A stretch of DNA of 64,000 bases. Source: Rs1 sp034111875 (GTDB lineage Bacteria; Pseudomonadota; Gammaproteobacteria; Pseudomonadales; Balneatricaceae). The notes below the pieces were generated by a model. The model saw only the letters and a program-made list of their open reading frames with translations. It searched no databases and was not told where the DNA came from. A program made the position numbers and the translations under genes. The stretch covers positions 1-64,000 of the forward strand of contig JAWUWK010000062.1 of the NCBI GenBank assembly GCA_034111875.1, given 5' to 3'. Position 1 is the stretch's first letter. Every line of letters starts with the position of its first letter. Below, piece by piece: positions 9,298 to 18,002 of the stretch.

Positions 9298-10149
9298 TTA
9301 GCCGCGAGTGTTCATCTTGGCCATTTCTGTGGCTATATCATCCAAGGAAATGCCTTCAATCAACACATTACCGCCTTTTAAACAAATCACTATTTCGGCG
9401 ATGGGTAACGTTGGCAATCCTTTAACATCTGAGCATTTTATTAAGTCATTTGGTACTGCATGCGTTGCCATCACTGAAACGGCGCAGTTTCGTCTAACCA
9501 ATTCAACGAGCAAGCCGCAATTGCTGGCGTCACAAATAAGATCATATTCAATACCTGCCTTTTCTAAACCGTCGATAACCGAACGATGAAAGCGACAACT
9601 AGGTTCTAGCAACGCTAATGGTAAAGGTCTGCGCTGCAATAATTGCGGATTATTGGTTAGCCAAACACCTTGTTCTTGGAGCAGCAAAATACCTTCAGTG
9701 CTGTCTTCAGTGCGTGTGATAATCGTCATGTCCAGTTCGCCATCGTCTAAGTGTTGTCTGAGGGTATTCGAATTGGCGCAAATTGAGCTGATATGAACGC
9801 CCGGTATTTTTCGGCGCATGATTTGAATTAAATCTACCAGTAAGCTGTGTGAGAAGTCGTCGGGACAGCCTATTCGAATATTTTTTGCCTGTGAGCGCTT
9901 GAGAATATTATCCATCGCCTCATCATGAAGTTTTAGAAGCTTGCGGGCATAGGGGACTAAGGCTCTGCCGTCTAAACTGAGTTTCAAGGCTCGCGCATTA
10001 CGATGAAAAAGCTGTCGTTCGAGCTGCTCTTCTAACCGCTTTATCTGCATGCTAATCGCCGATTGACTGCGGTATATTTGTCCGGCAGCGCGCGTAAAAC
10101 TGCCGTTATCGACCACGGCCACAAAAGTTCTTAGTAATTCAATATCCAT
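9298..10149 (-). CDS. LysR-family transcriptional regulator (LrhA/HexA-like)
   Basis: A 283-residue regulator. The N-terminal winged helix-turn-helix spans about residues 1-60 (LLRTFVAVVDNGSFTRAAG, then RSQSAISMQIKRLEEQL). The effector domain begins IRIGCPDDFSHSLL and carries LDDGELDMTIITR, a pattern typical of the LrhA/HexA branch. The ligand is unknown. It is divergent from the glutathione transferase gene with 236 bases between them, the classic arrangement for LysR control of the neighbour. It is convergent with dsdA, so a DsdC role is unlikely. Confidence 0.85.
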   Translation of the reverse strand: MDIELLRTFVAVVDNGSFTRAAGQIYRSQSAISMQIKRLEEQLERQLFHRNARALKLSLDGRALVPYARKLLKLHDEAMDNILKRSQAKNIRIGCPDDFSHSLLVDLIQIMRRKIPGVHISSICANSNTLRQHLDDGELDMTIITRTEDSTEGILLLQEQGVWLTNNPQLLQRRPLPLALLEPSCRFHRSVIDGLEKAGIEYDLICDASNCGLLVELVRRNCAVSVMATHAVPNDLIKCSDVKGLPTLPIAEIVICLKGGNVLIEGISLDDIATEMAKMNTRG

Positions 10150-10385
10150 AGGTTATTACAGTCTGTTTAGGTCGCTGTTATTAATATTTTGGTCACTGTT
10201 TAAGCGTCATTGAAATAGCCGCCTTGTATTTTATTTTCCTGCTGAGTATCGGTCAAGCTCTAGCGGCGTTGAGGGCATCAATATTATTCATCATAGCTAT
10301 CAAATTATTTGGTTAGTGAATGGTTCAAAGCTGGATTAAACTCTATTTATAAGTATTCACTAACATTGACATATACAGCAGGTAA

Positions 10386-11033
10386 ATGATGCAACTTATT
10401 ATCGGTAATAAAAATTATTCATCATGGTCACTCAGAGCTTGGCTGTTAATGCAGCATTTTGGCCTGTCGTTTGAGGAATTACACATAGGCCTAAATGAAA
10501 CTGACACATTGAATCAACTACAGACTCACTGCCCAAATCTTAAAGTGCCTGTGTTAGTAGATCGTGGTTTGAGAATTTGTGACTCACTCGCCATCTGCGA
10601 ATACATTAATGAGCAATATTTAGAGAGCAAAGCACTGCCTATTGATGTGAAGCAACGGGCTATAATGCGAGCTGTTTGCGCTGAAATGCATGCGGGCTTT
10701 CTGGCGATGAGAGCAGAAATGCCAATGAACTGTCGCCGCAATGTCGGCCGAATTGATCTTTCTGAGGCTGCAAAAAAAGATATCGCGCGGATAATTCAGC
10801 TGTTAGGCGATTCTCTGGAGGCCAATGCGGCAACAGGGCCTTATTTATTTGGAAAACTATCGATAGCCGATGCTTTTTACATACCGATATTGTCTCGTTT
10901 TAATAGTTACGATATAGCAACCCCAGAGAGAGTAAACAATTACCAAAATATCATGCTCTCCCTGCCGGCTTATCGACAATGGTTAGCAGATTCAATGGCT
11001 GAGATCGCTGTAATTACTGAGGCTGAAGTCTAA
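10386..11033 (+). CDS. Glutathione S-transferase family protein
   Basis: A 215-residue cytosolic protein with an N-terminal thioredoxin-fold domain (about 1-80). It has the NKNYSSWSLRAWLLM active-site segment, with Ser residues positioned to activate glutathione. The cis-Pro motif KVPVLVD and the glutathione-contact ICDSLAICEYINE follow. The all-alpha C-terminal domain has the SIADAFYIPIL N-capping motif. The NYSSWSLRAWL signature places it in a bacterial subgroup near YfcF-like enzymes. The substrate is unknown. It is likely regulated by the divergent LysR gene. Confidence 0.87.
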   Translation: MMQLIIGNKNYSSWSLRAWLLMQHFGLSFEELHIGLNETDTLNQLQTHCPNLKVPVLVDRGLRICDSLAICEYINEQYLESKALPIDVKQRAIMRAVCAEMHAGFLAMRAEMPMNCRRNVGRIDLSEAAKKDIARIIQLLGDSLEANAATGPYLFGKLSIADAFYIPILSRFNSYDIATPERVNNYQNIMLSLPAYRQWLADSMAEIAVITEAEV

Positions 11034-11216
11034 TAAAGTAGAGAGATCTACAAGGGATGGGCCTTTGCGATTGAGCTGACTAGGGTCTGCTCGGCGCCAG
11101 TATCTTTTTCTTAGATGACTGCAAAGCCCAAAAGCTAATGAGTTTGTCATTCAATGGCTTTCTTTGCGCTATTTCTAGGGGGGGCTCTAGGTTTGCTCGA
11201 ACAGGTCAGTTAAATT

Positions 11217-11252
11217 ACTGTCTTATAATGCCCTCGGGTATTATAAGACAGT
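11217..11252. terminator. Perfect 13-bp inverted repeat between convergent genes, candidate bidirectional terminator
   Basis: ACTGTCTTATAAT (11217-11229) is followed after 10 bases by its exact reverse complement ATTATAAGACAGT (11240-11252). The inner bases GCCC/GGGT extend the stem by G-T and C-G pairs to about 16 pairs with a tiny loop. It lies 184 bases after the glutathione transferase gene and 33 bases after the end of the DUF3549 gene, which reads from the other strand. That position suits a two-way terminator. There is no T-run on either side, so an operator or a mobile-element relic is also possible. Confidence 0.55.
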
Positions 11253-11284
11253 ACTGCAACCAATTGCAGAAAACTCGTGAACTG

Positions 11285-12328
11285 TTAGAATTTCCCGCCG
11301 AACATTTGGCCTATGGCGGTAATAAGTTGATCACTTCTGTTAGGGTCTCGAAACGCGTGTAAAATAGCCAGCCTTAAATTTTTAGTAAACATTAGGTCGG
11401 CGAGTATTCTTGAAAAACCTTGTTGACCTGCTTCGCTTATGGCTAATTTTTCTAAATAGAGCAATGTGATCTGAGGATTAGCCAACTGATCTGCCATTTT
11501 AACCGCTATAGTGGCCAGTATCTGGGCACTATAGGAGAGGTGAGAATGCAGTGCCAACGCCAGTGCTTTTTGTTTAACCTGGTCATCTTCTGCTGCGTCT
11601 AGTGCGCGGATCAATGCATTGCATAATGGAATATTAATGGGTGCAAGTGGTAGTTGCACTTCAAGCAGAGTGAGTAAATTTAACGCTAGTTTTTCATCGA
11701 TAGCAACGTGTTCTAAGGCGTTGCATAAAGCAATAAGAGGAGGCTCAGGGTACTTATCAATATGCAAGCTGATCGCCTGTTGATGATCCTCTATATTGAC
11801 AGCGACTTCTGCTATACCTTGAAGGCCCATCTCCTGCCAATTATCCCAGTTCAATTTACCGCGAAAGTAATCTCGACATTGAGCATAGTATTGGGAGGGC
11901 TCAGTAGACATTTCTTTTATACTAATGGCATGAAACATCGCCATTTTTTCTTGATCGGGGGTGAACGAAAAAGGGTTATCTTTGAGCGCGTCTTCAGCTT
12001 CAGACAACTGTCTGGATTCAAGCATTTGATTGATGTTAAGCATCAATCGATTGATAAAGTCATCTCTCACCGCCTGTACTAAATATCCCTGCTCATCTAA
12101 AGGAAATTTCAGAAACCAGACGACACTTTGTTGGACTTGCTCAGCGTTCCAAATGTTAAGGGCTAACCAAGCTTGGTGTAAATAGGGTCTGGGGTAAATT
12201 TCCAGGCCTGTTTCTATCAATGAGAACTGCTGTGGGCTAATCGCTTTAATCTGTCGACCCATATCATATAGTCGAAATTGAACACCGCTTTGGTTAAGTA
12301 ATTCGGTCAGTGAGTTATGTGATGACAT
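11285..12328 (-). CDS. DUF3549 family protein
   Basis: A 347-residue predicted cytoplasmic protein. The opening LTELLNQSGVQFRLYDMGRQI and YPRPYLHQAWLALNIWN matches DUF3549 proteins of marine gammaproteobacteria. The C-terminal two thirds are helical and rich in Leu/Ala, suggesting an alpha-solenoid. No catalytic motif is visible. It follows the YqcC-like gene by 33 bases on the same strand, the usual pairing of these two unknown families, so they are likely co-transcribed. Function unknown. Confidence 0.75.
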   Translation of the reverse strand: MSSHNSLTELLNQSGVQFRLYDMGRQIKAISPQQFSLIETGLEIYPRPYLHQAWLALNIWNAEQVQQSVVWFLKFPLDEQGYLVQAVRDDFINRLMLNINQMLESRQLSEAEDALKDNPFSFTPDQEKMAMFHAISIKEMSTEPSQYYAQCRDYFRGKLNWDNWQEMGLQGIAEVAVNIEDHQQAISLHIDKYPEPPLIALCNALEHVAIDEKLALNLLTLLEVQLPLAPINIPLCNALIRALDAAEDDQVKQKALALALHSHLSYSAQILATIAVKMADQLANPQITLLYLEKLAISEAGQQGFSRILADLMFTKNLRLAILHAFRDPNRSDQLITAIGQMFGGKF

Positions 12329-12361
12329 GGTTTTCTCAAGAAGTTGTATAAAATGATAATG

Positions 12362-12685
12362 CTATTGGTTTAAGTCTGTGTCAAGCTGGCGTATTAACGT
12401 TAGAAGCCTATCAGTGCTATTAGACTCTCTTTTAAATGCCTGTTCAGCCATTACCGCCATGTTGCTTTTACCGGGCAGCTTTGATTTGGTCTCAATGACG
12501 TCAACCAGTTTAGGAAACATAATCCATTGTAACCACTCGAAAAAAGTTAAAGTGTCAAGGCAAAAAGGTAATTTACTGGTTAATTTATCGGCAGCCGGTG
12601 GTGACGTTTGCCATAAACCTTGAGTTTGCATTTGCGCGGTAATTGCTCTCAAGGTGTTGGCTGTTTGTTGGTGTTGTAGGCTCAA
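12362..12685 (-). CDS. YqcC-like protein (DUF446)
   Basis: A 107-residue protein with the family hallmark PFCLDTLTFFEWLQWIMFPKLVDVIE at about residues 40-65. In E. coli YqcC the same region reads PFFMDTMEPLEWLQWV. The start is a TTG at 12685, two bases after the DAHP synthase stop, with no clear ribosome binding site; translational coupling to the upstream gene is likely. Function is unknown. In many gammaproteobacteria the gene sits beside truC; here it sits with DUF3549. Confidence 0.78.
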   Translation of the reverse strand: MSLQHQQTANTLRAITAQMQTQGLWQTSPPAADKLTSKLPFCLDTLTFFEWLQWIMFPKLVDVIETKSKLPGKSNMAVMAEQAFKRESNSTDRLLTLIRQLDTDLNQ

Positions 12686-12687
12686 TG

Positions 12688-14037
12688 TTAGTGTTTCGCA
12701 GATTTCAATGTTTCAGCAATCAAAAATGCCAGCTCTAATGCCTGTTCTCCGTTTAATCTAGGATCGCAGAAAGTATCATAACGATGGGCTAAGCCCTCTT
12801 CTGTTATTTGATATGCGCCACCGATACATTCAGTCACATTGTGTCCAGTCATTTCTAAGTGGACTCCCCCAGCATGGGTTCCCTCTGCTTTGTGCACCTG
12901 AAAAAAACCTTTTATTTCAGCTAATATTGCATCGACACTGCGGGTTTTATAGCCACTAGATGCGGTGATTGTATTGCCGTGCATGGGGTCGGAACTCCAG
13001 ACCACAGAGCGGCCTTCGCGTTTGACTAGCTGCACTAAAGCCGGCAGCTTTTCAGTGATTTTTTCTGCGCCCATTCTAGCGATTAAAGTTATTCTTCCCG
13101 GTAAATTTTCAGGGTTTAAAATATCCAGTAATTGAATTAAATCTTGCCCGGTGGTGCTCGGACCGACTTTGATGCCGATGGGGTTTTTCACGCCACGTAA
13201 AAACTCAACATGTGCATGGTCGGGCTGGCGGGTTCTATCGCCAATCCAAATCATGTGCGCAGAACAGTTATACCAATCATTGCTAAGACTGTCTTGTCGA
13301 GTGAGAGCCTCTTCATAGCCTAATAAGAGTGACTCGTGAGACGTGTACAAAGTAGTAGAGCGAATTTGCGGTGTGGTTGAAGAGTCAATACCGCAAGCTT
13401 GCATAAAGGTAAGTGCCTGATCTATTTGGCTTGAGAGGTTAAGATAGCGCTCTGCCTGCGGGCTCTTTTTTACAAAACCCAAGTTCCAGCGATGTACTTT
13501 ATGCAAATCTGCAAAGCCGCCTTGGGCGAATGCGCGCAATAAATTTAGGGTTGATGAGGACTGGTGGTAAGCTTTTATCATTCTCTCAGGATCAGGTATG
13601 CGCGCCTGCTCATTAAAGTCGTTACCATTAATTATATCACCGCGATAGCTTGGCAATAGCTTCCCATCTTTAGCTTCTAAATCACTTGAGCGGGGTTTGG
13701 CAAATTGGCCCGCCATACGGCCTATTTTTACCACTGGACTACCGCCGGCGAAACTCATGACAACGGCCATTTGGAGCAGTACTTGGAAGGTGTCACGAAT
13801 TTTATCGGCATTGAACTCGTCAAATGTTTCTGCGCAGTCTCCGCCTTGTAATAGAAAGGCTTTACCTTCTGCAACGTCAGCTAATTGGCGATGTAATTCT
13901 CTTATTTCACCGGCAAATACCAAAGGTGGCATTTTAGCCAGTTGCTGCTCAGCAGTGATAACCTTTTGCTGATCAGGGTAGTTAGGTTGTTGAAGGATAG
14001 GTTTTGCGCGCCAGCTTTGAGGTGTCCAGATATCCAT
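12688..14037 (-). CDS. Class II 3-deoxy-7-phosphoheptulonate (DAHP) synthase
   Basis: First enzyme of the shikimate pathway: it condenses phosphoenolpyruvate and erythrose 4-phosphate. The 449-residue protein has the type II (plant-like) motifs: MDIWTPQSWR at the start, LLQGGDCAETF (metal-ligand Cys), VVKIGRMAGQFAKPRS, RSTTLYTSHESLLLGYEEALTR, IGIKVGPSTTGQDL, SDPMHGNT and HLEMTGHNVTECIGG. I prefer the ATG at 14037, because MDIWTPQSW is the conserved family start; a TTG lies 12 bases upstream. It is the first gene of a probable operon with the YqcC-like and DUF3549 genes. Confidence 0.92.
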   Translation of the reverse strand: MDIWTPQSWRAKPILQQPNYPDQQKVITAEQQLAKMPPLVFAGEIRELHRQLADVAEGKAFLLQGGDCAETFDEFNADKIRDTFQVLLQMAVVMSFAGGSPVVKIGRMAGQFAKPRSSDLEAKDGKLLPSYRGDIINGNDFNEQARIPDPERMIKAYHQSSSTLNLLRAFAQGGFADLHKVHRWNLGFVKKSPQAERYLNLSSQIDQALTFMQACGIDSSTTPQIRSTTLYTSHESLLLGYEEALTRQDSLSNDWYNCSAHMIWIGDRTRQPDHAHVEFLRGVKNPIGIKVGPSTTGQDLIQLLDILNPENLPGRITLIARMGAEKITEKLPALVQLVKREGRSVVWSSDPMHGNTITASSGYKTRSVDAILAEIKGFFQVHKAEGTHAGGVHLEMTGHNVTECIGGAYQITEEGLAHRYDTFCDPRLNGEQALELAFLIAETLKSAKH

Positions 14038-14196
14038 TATTTTCGCCAAAAGTGAGATTATAGTTAAAACTATTCGTGCCCTTACACTAAATTAAGGATA
14101 GAGAACAAGAATTAATAAGATGAGATAGTTTAATCCATCAAATTATAGAAACAAGAGGAGGCAGTGATTTAGTTGTAAATAGGCAATTAAAAGACC

Positions 14197-15111
14197 TTAA
14201 GCAGATTTTATGCCTACTAAGTTGGCAAAGGAGACTTCTTTGGCGGTATCCAGAAAATCGATAATGAATTCTGCATTTTTTTGCTCTTCTCTAATGGCTG
14301 CATATAAAGTACACCACTGGCCTCTCTCGCCAATAGGTCTGCCGATGATATAGCCTTTTTTTAGATACTCATCGATAGCCCAATTTGGCAGGGCTGCGAT
14401 GCCGCGACCGCTGGCTACTAGTTGCAGCATCATCAATGTTAAATCAGCCGTGCGCACTTCTTTAGGTTGTACTCCGGCAGGGTCTAAAAAACGCGTAAAT
14501 ATATCTAGGCGGTCTTGATTTACAGGATAAGTAATTAAGGTTTGCGCGCTAATATCAGAGGCTTCTATGTATTTCTTGCTCGCCAATGGATGATTTTTAC
14601 TTAAGGCAATCAGTGATTCATAACTAAATAACGGGGTGTAGGCAATACCTGAACGGGGCACAGGGTCAGAGGTGATGACTAAGTCTATATCGGCTTTAGC
14701 CAGGGCTGGAATAGGTGCAAATGTAAAGCCATTGGCCAGATCCATTTCTATTTCTGGCCAATTTTTTCTGAAACAGTCGATGGTCGGCATTAACCAATCG
14801 AAACAACTGTGGCAATCGATACTGATGTTAAGCCGGCCCACTTCACCGCAAGCTAAGCGTACAATTTCTCGTTCGGTATTCTTGACCATAGGCAATATGT
14901 TATCCGCTAAAGCGAGGATCCGCTTTCCGGCGGCCGTAAAGCTAATCGGCTTGGTTTTCCTGATAAATAAAGAGCAGTTAAACCGGTCTTCTAAGTCTTT
15001 AATTTGATGGGACAGTGCCGACTGAGTTAGGTGTATGCGTTCAGCAGCTTCTACTAGGGACCCTGAATCGCGCAGGGCGGAAAGCGTTTTTAGATGTCTC
15101 AGCTCAATCAT
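14197..15111 (-). CDS. metR: LysR-family methionine regulator MetR
   Basis: A 304-residue regulator that aligns along its full length with E. coli MetR. The start is MIELRHLKTLSALRDSGSL, then LTQSALSHQIKDLE in the helix-turn-helix, IDCHSCFDWLMPT at the effector-domain start, FTFAPIPAL, DLVITSDPVPRSGI and GIAALPNWA. MetR controls metE, metH and related genes with homocysteine as co-effector. No met gene is adjacent, so the target must lie elsewhere or the protein controls its own gene. The 262-base upstream gap holds two REP-like repeats. Confidence 0.88.
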   Translation of the reverse strand: MIELRHLKTLSALRDSGSLVEAAERIHLTQSALSHQIKDLEDRFNCSLFIRKTKPISFTAAGKRILALADNILPMVKNTEREIVRLACGEVGRLNISIDCHSCFDWLMPTIDCFRKNWPEIEMDLANGFTFAPIPALAKADIDLVITSDPVPRSGIAYTPLFSYESLIALSKNHPLASKKYIEASDISAQTLITYPVNQDRLDIFTRFLDPAGVQPKEVRTADLTLMMLQLVASGRGIAALPNWAIDEYLKKGYIIGRPIGERGQWCTLYAAIREEQKNAEFIIDFLDTAKEVSFANLVGIKSA

Positions 15112-15159
15112 TGTTTAATCCAATTCTGACGATGATTAGGGTATACTTTGGCTTAATTG

Positions 15160-15179
15160 ATAGGAGTCTGTCGGCCTCA
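15160..15179 (-). repeat. Candidate REP-like repeat, copy 4 (inverted)
   Basis: On the minus strand this reads GAGGCCGACAGACTCCTATC, matching the core of the block at 2004-2046 (GTCCGAC followed by CTCCTAG). It lies 49 bases upstream of metR and opposes the copy at 15292-15335, so the two form an inverted pair within one intergenic gap, as paired REP elements often do. The match was found by eye and is short. Confidence 0.35.
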
Positions 15180-15291
15180 CTAATAATGTGCTGCAAAAAA
15201 TCACAATTTAATCATACTCTCCGCTTTTTTCCCTCGCCATACTAACTTGTATGCCATGCTAAGATGAAAAAAATGCCTATAACCATATTTT

Positions 15292-15335
15292 TATCGCGAC
15301 CAACGGCCAACTCCTACAAAATCCTAGTTGCTGCG
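15292..15335 (+). repeat. Candidate REP-like repeat, copy 2 (degenerate)
   Basis: TCGCGACCAACGGCC then AACTCCTACAAAATCCTAG aligns without gaps to the block at 2004-2046 over about 36 bases, with roughly three quarters identity by eye. It lies just downstream of argF, between argF and metR. Confidence 0.4.
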
Positions 15336-15373
15336 CCCAGTAATACGGTGATGAAAACAAACTCAGATCCTTA

Positions 15374-16288
15374 TTAGCTGTTGGCGTTAAGCAAAAATTC
15401 CATCAGTGCTTTTTGTGCATGTAAGCGGTTTTCGGCCTCGTCAAAGACCACACTGCTAGGTTCTTCTAACATGTTTTCACTGATTTCTTCGCCTCTGTGA
15501 GCGGGCAAACAATGCATAAACAGTGCATTAGCATTAGCTAAAGCCATCACTTGTGGGTTTACTTGGTAGCCCGCAAAGCTTTTTTCTCTGGCTAATTGCT
15601 CTTCTTCTTGACCCATGGATGCCCAGACGTCGGTGACAATTAAATCGCTATTTTTCACCGCGTCTTTGACGTCTCGAAAAACACTCACTCTGTCGGTGTT
15701 TTGCGCGACTAATTCAGCACTTGGCTCATAGCCTTCTGGGCAGGCAATACTCAAATTGAAATCTAGCACTTTAGCCGCATTGATATAAGAGTTGCACATA
15801 TTATTGCCATCGCCAATCCAAGTGACTCTTTTTCCTTGTATATCACCGCGATGTTCCCAGTAAGTTTGCATATCGGCAAGTAGTTGACAAGGGTGATAAT
15901 CATCTGTCAAAGCATTGATTACAGGGACGCTTGAATACTTAGCGAACGCTTCGACTGTGCTGTGAGCGAAAGTGCGGATCATTACAATATCAATCATGCT
16001 AGAGATTACTTTAGCTGCATCTTGGATGGGTTCACCTCTGCCGAGCTGAGTATCCCTAGAGGACAAGAACATTGCATGACCACCAAATTGAGCCATTCCC
16101 GCTTCAAATGACACCCGAGTTCGCGTCGACGATTTATCAAAAATCATGCCTAATACTTTGTTCGGGAAAGGCGCATAATTTTCACCCGCATTGCGGATTG
16201 CTTTTAACTCAATGGCGCGTTTGATTATCTGGTGGAATTCAGTTTTTGATAGATCGAGCAAGGTTAAAAAGTGTCTTGTGTTTTTCAT
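15374..16288 (-). CDS. argF: Ornithine carbamoyltransferase
   Basis: Converts ornithine and carbamoyl phosphate to citrulline in arginine synthesis. The 304 residues are the normal anabolic length. Carbamoyl-phosphate motif SSTRTRVSFE lies at about residues 53-62, HPCQLLADMQT at about 132, the DxWxSMGQE ornithine loop near 230 and FMHCLPAHRGEEI near 260. It starts the Pseudomonas-like argF-grxD-prx-rnt-motY-argG block, but reads away from it. I could not see a convincing ArgR box upstream. Confidence 0.95.
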   Translation of the reverse strand: MKNTRHFLTLLDLSKTEFHQIIKRAIELKAIRNAGENYAPFPNKVLGMIFDKSSTRTRVSFEAGMAQFGGHAMFLSSRDTQLGRGEPIQDAAKVISSMIDIVMIRTFAHSTVEAFAKYSSVPVINALTDDYHPCQLLADMQTYWEHRGDIQGKRVTWIGDGNNMCNSYINAAKVLDFNLSIACPEGYEPSAELVAQNTDRVSVFRDVKDAVKNSDLIVTDVWASMGQEEEQLAREKSFAGYQVNPQVMALANANALFMHCLPAHRGEEISENMLEEPSSVVFDEAENRLHAQKALMEFLLNANS

Positions 16289-16445
16289 AAGATTTTCTAA
16301 TTAAATAAGGCCTGTAGCATAAATTAACTGTCTCAAAATAGAGTAAAAAATATTGAAACAAGAGATGCATTACGGCGGGAGAAATTGAGTTTTTATTGCT
16401 TTGTATACGTCAGATACTATGTATAACATTATTATTTTTATCTGG

Positions 16446-16471
16446 CTAGGAGTCCCGTCGGACTTACCGCG
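16446..16471 (-). repeat. Candidate REP-like repeat, copy 3 (inverted)
   Basis: On the minus strand the block reads GCGGTAAGTCCGACGG and then GACTCCTAG. It shares AAGTCCGAC and CTCCTAG with the copy at 2004-2046. The part AGTCC-GACG-GGACT is itself a perfect 5-bp hairpin, the sort of structure expected of a REP element. It lies in the argF-grxD gap. Confidence 0.4.
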
Positions 16472-16600
16472 AATCTACGGCGAAAAATCAGGGAGTAGGC
16501 GTAGTTTTCCATTGTTCTCGTTGTATACTGCGCGACTCGCCGTGAAAAATAGAATAAGAGGTCTCTGATCTTATTTCTTTGCGATAGTTGATTTAGAGGG

Positions 16601-16753
16601 TTGAAATTTGCTTTTTTAATCGCATCTAATGGCTATTCAGATATCGAAAGTAGAGACGCAATAATTAAGCCTGCTAAGCTCTGTTCTGGGCTTATCGATG
16701 GCTTTAGTGTTGTCCCGCTAGTGGCTGATATTGTTATTCAAGAGCGTAAATAA
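16601..16753 (+). CDS. Possible small ORF (50 residues) or gene remnant
   Basis: A TTG-initiated frame of 50 codons runs to TAA at 16751-16753 and reads LKFAFLIASNGYSD at its start and VPLVADIVIQERK at its end. It has a hydrophobic N-terminus and mixed polar composition. A GAGGG directly abuts the TTG, too close to be a proper ribosome binding site. It could equally be the relic of a decayed gene. I recognise no family. Confidence 0.2.
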   Translation: MKFAFLIASNGYSDIESRDAIIKPAKLCSGLIDGFSVVPLVADIVIQERK

Positions 16754-16833
16754 GATTAAAGACATTGGCTGGGTTTATGCTAATATATGACCATGAAATT
16801 ATACAATTTGCCACAGGCAGTAGGTGATAAAAA

Positions 16834-17163
16834 ATGAGCATTGCTGAAACAATTAAAGATCAACTCGAAAACAATACAATTTTATTGTACATGAAAGGCA
16901 CGCCGCGTTTTCCACAATGCGGTTTCTCGTCGAGAACAGTGGAAGCGTTGATGGCTTGCGAAGAAAAATTTGCATTTATAAATATATTGGAAAACCAAGA
17001 CATCCGATCCGAGTTGCCAAAAATTGCTAACTGGCCTACGTTTCCACAGTTGTGGGTTAACGGAGAACTAGTGGGCGGCTGCGATATCGTCTGTGAGTTG
17101 GCTGAAACAGGCGAGCTAAAAGAAATGGTTAGCGCCGCCGCCGCAGTAACGGCAAAAGAGTAA
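16834..17163 (+). CDS. grxD: Monothiol glutaredoxin, Grx4 type
   Basis: A 109-residue CGFS-type glutaredoxin that binds and transfers [2Fe-2S] clusters, often with BolA. Visible motifs are MKGTPRFPQCGFSSRTVEAL (CGFS Cys at about residue 30), WPTFPQLWVNGELVGGCDI (cis-Pro and glutathione site), and a short Ala-rich tail. An AGGTGA ribosome binding site precedes the ATG. Its place next to the peroxiredoxin and rnt genes matches Pseudomonas gene order. Confidence 0.94.
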   Translation: MSIAETIKDQLENNTILLYMKGTPRFPQCGFSSRTVEALMACEEKFAFINILENQDIRSELPKIANWPTFPQLWVNGELVGGCDIVCELAETGELKEMVSAAAAVTAKE

Positions 17164-17242
17164 TTCGCTGAATAAAGTATATTTCCCGGTGCCTAGAGTC
17201 CGGCAAATATTATATTAATATTATAAATAATGGAGATTTAAA

Positions 17243-17845
17243 ATGGGCGTATTAGTAGGTAAAAAAGCACCAGATTTCACGGCGGCAGCAGTGCTTGGCG
17301 ATGGTCAAATTGTAAATTCTTATAACTTTGCTGAAGCGACTAAGGGTAAGTATGCGCTGGTGTTCTTCTATCCATTAGATTTTACTTTTGTTTGTCCTTC
17401 TGAGCTGATTGCACTTGATCACCGTGTTGAAGCTTTTAAAGCCCTCAATGTCGAAGTGGTGGGTGTCTCTATCGATTCGCATTTTACGCATAATGCTTGG
17501 AGAAATACGCCGGTAGACAATGGTGGTATTGGGCAGGTAAGCTACACCTTAGTTGCTGATATGACCCATGCAATTTGCAAAGCTTATGACGTTGAAAGTG
17601 AAGGTGGTGTCGCGTATCGTGGCGCATTCATCATCGATCAAAATGGAGATGTTCGCTCACAAGTAGTAAACGATCTTCCTCTAGGGCGTAACATGGATGA
17701 ATTAATTCGTCTTTTCGAAGCACTACAATACCATGAAGAACATGGTGAAGTTTGCCCTGCAGGCTGGAGTAAAGGCGATAAAGGTATGGAAGCTTCTCCC
17801 GATGGCGTTGCCGCTTACTTATCAGCCGAATCTGATAAGCTGTAA
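17243..17845 (+). CDS. Typical 2-Cys peroxiredoxin (AhpC/TSA family)
   Basis: A 200-residue thiol peroxidase reducing hydrogen and organic peroxides. The peroxidatic Cys is in FYPLDFTFVCPSE (about residue 51) and the resolving Cys in GEVCPAGW (about residue 172). VSIDSHFTHNAW and the GRNMDELIRLFEALQYHEEHG block support the Prx1/AhpC class. A GGAG site lies 8 bases before the ATG. It is followed by a clear terminator. The electron donor (AhpF or thioredoxin) is not encoded nearby. Confidence 0.93.
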   Translation: MGVLVGKKAPDFTAAAVLGDGQIVNSYNFAEATKGKYALVFFYPLDFTFVCPSELIALDHRVEAFKALNVEVVGVSIDSHFTHNAWRNTPVDNGGIGQVSYTLVADMTHAICKAYDVESEGGVAYRGAFIIDQNGDVRSQVVNDLPLGRNMDELIRLFEALQYHEEHGEVCPAGWSKGDKGMEASPDGVAAYLSAESDKL

Positions 17846-17864
17846 TTATCGCGGTGTTTAAAAT

Positions 17865-17891
17865 AAACCTAGTCTGTGCTAGGTTTTTTTT
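17865..17891 (+). terminator. Rho-independent terminator after the peroxiredoxin gene
   Basis: AAACCTAG (17865-17872) pairs with CTAGGTTT (17879-17886) around a six-base loop, and the T-run reaches 17891. It lies 20 bases after the peroxiredoxin stop codon. Confidence 0.85.
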
Positions 17892-18002
17892 CGCCTAGTT
17901 TCTGTGGATTAAATAAGAATCTAGATGCTTTTATGCTAGGCACTGTTAGAATACGCTTAAATTATAAATGCATGGACATTAAGTCTGCTTAAGGAAAATC
18001 TA

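Larger units (their letters stand above)
16289..16833. other. 545-base gap between argF and grxD with a repeat and a possible small ORF
   Basis: The gap must contain the divergent promoters of argF and grxD. It also holds the REP-like copy at 16446-16471 and an open frame at 16601-16753, both listed separately. In Pseudomonas this interval carries further genes, as I recall, and decay of one of them could explain the length. I see no terminator. Confidence 0.4.

Noticed and set aside
9298..10149. LysR gene next to dsdA as a DsdC-type D-serine regulator
   Set aside because: It is convergent with dsdA and divergent from the glutathione transferase gene. Its effector-domain pattern is LrhA/HexA-like.
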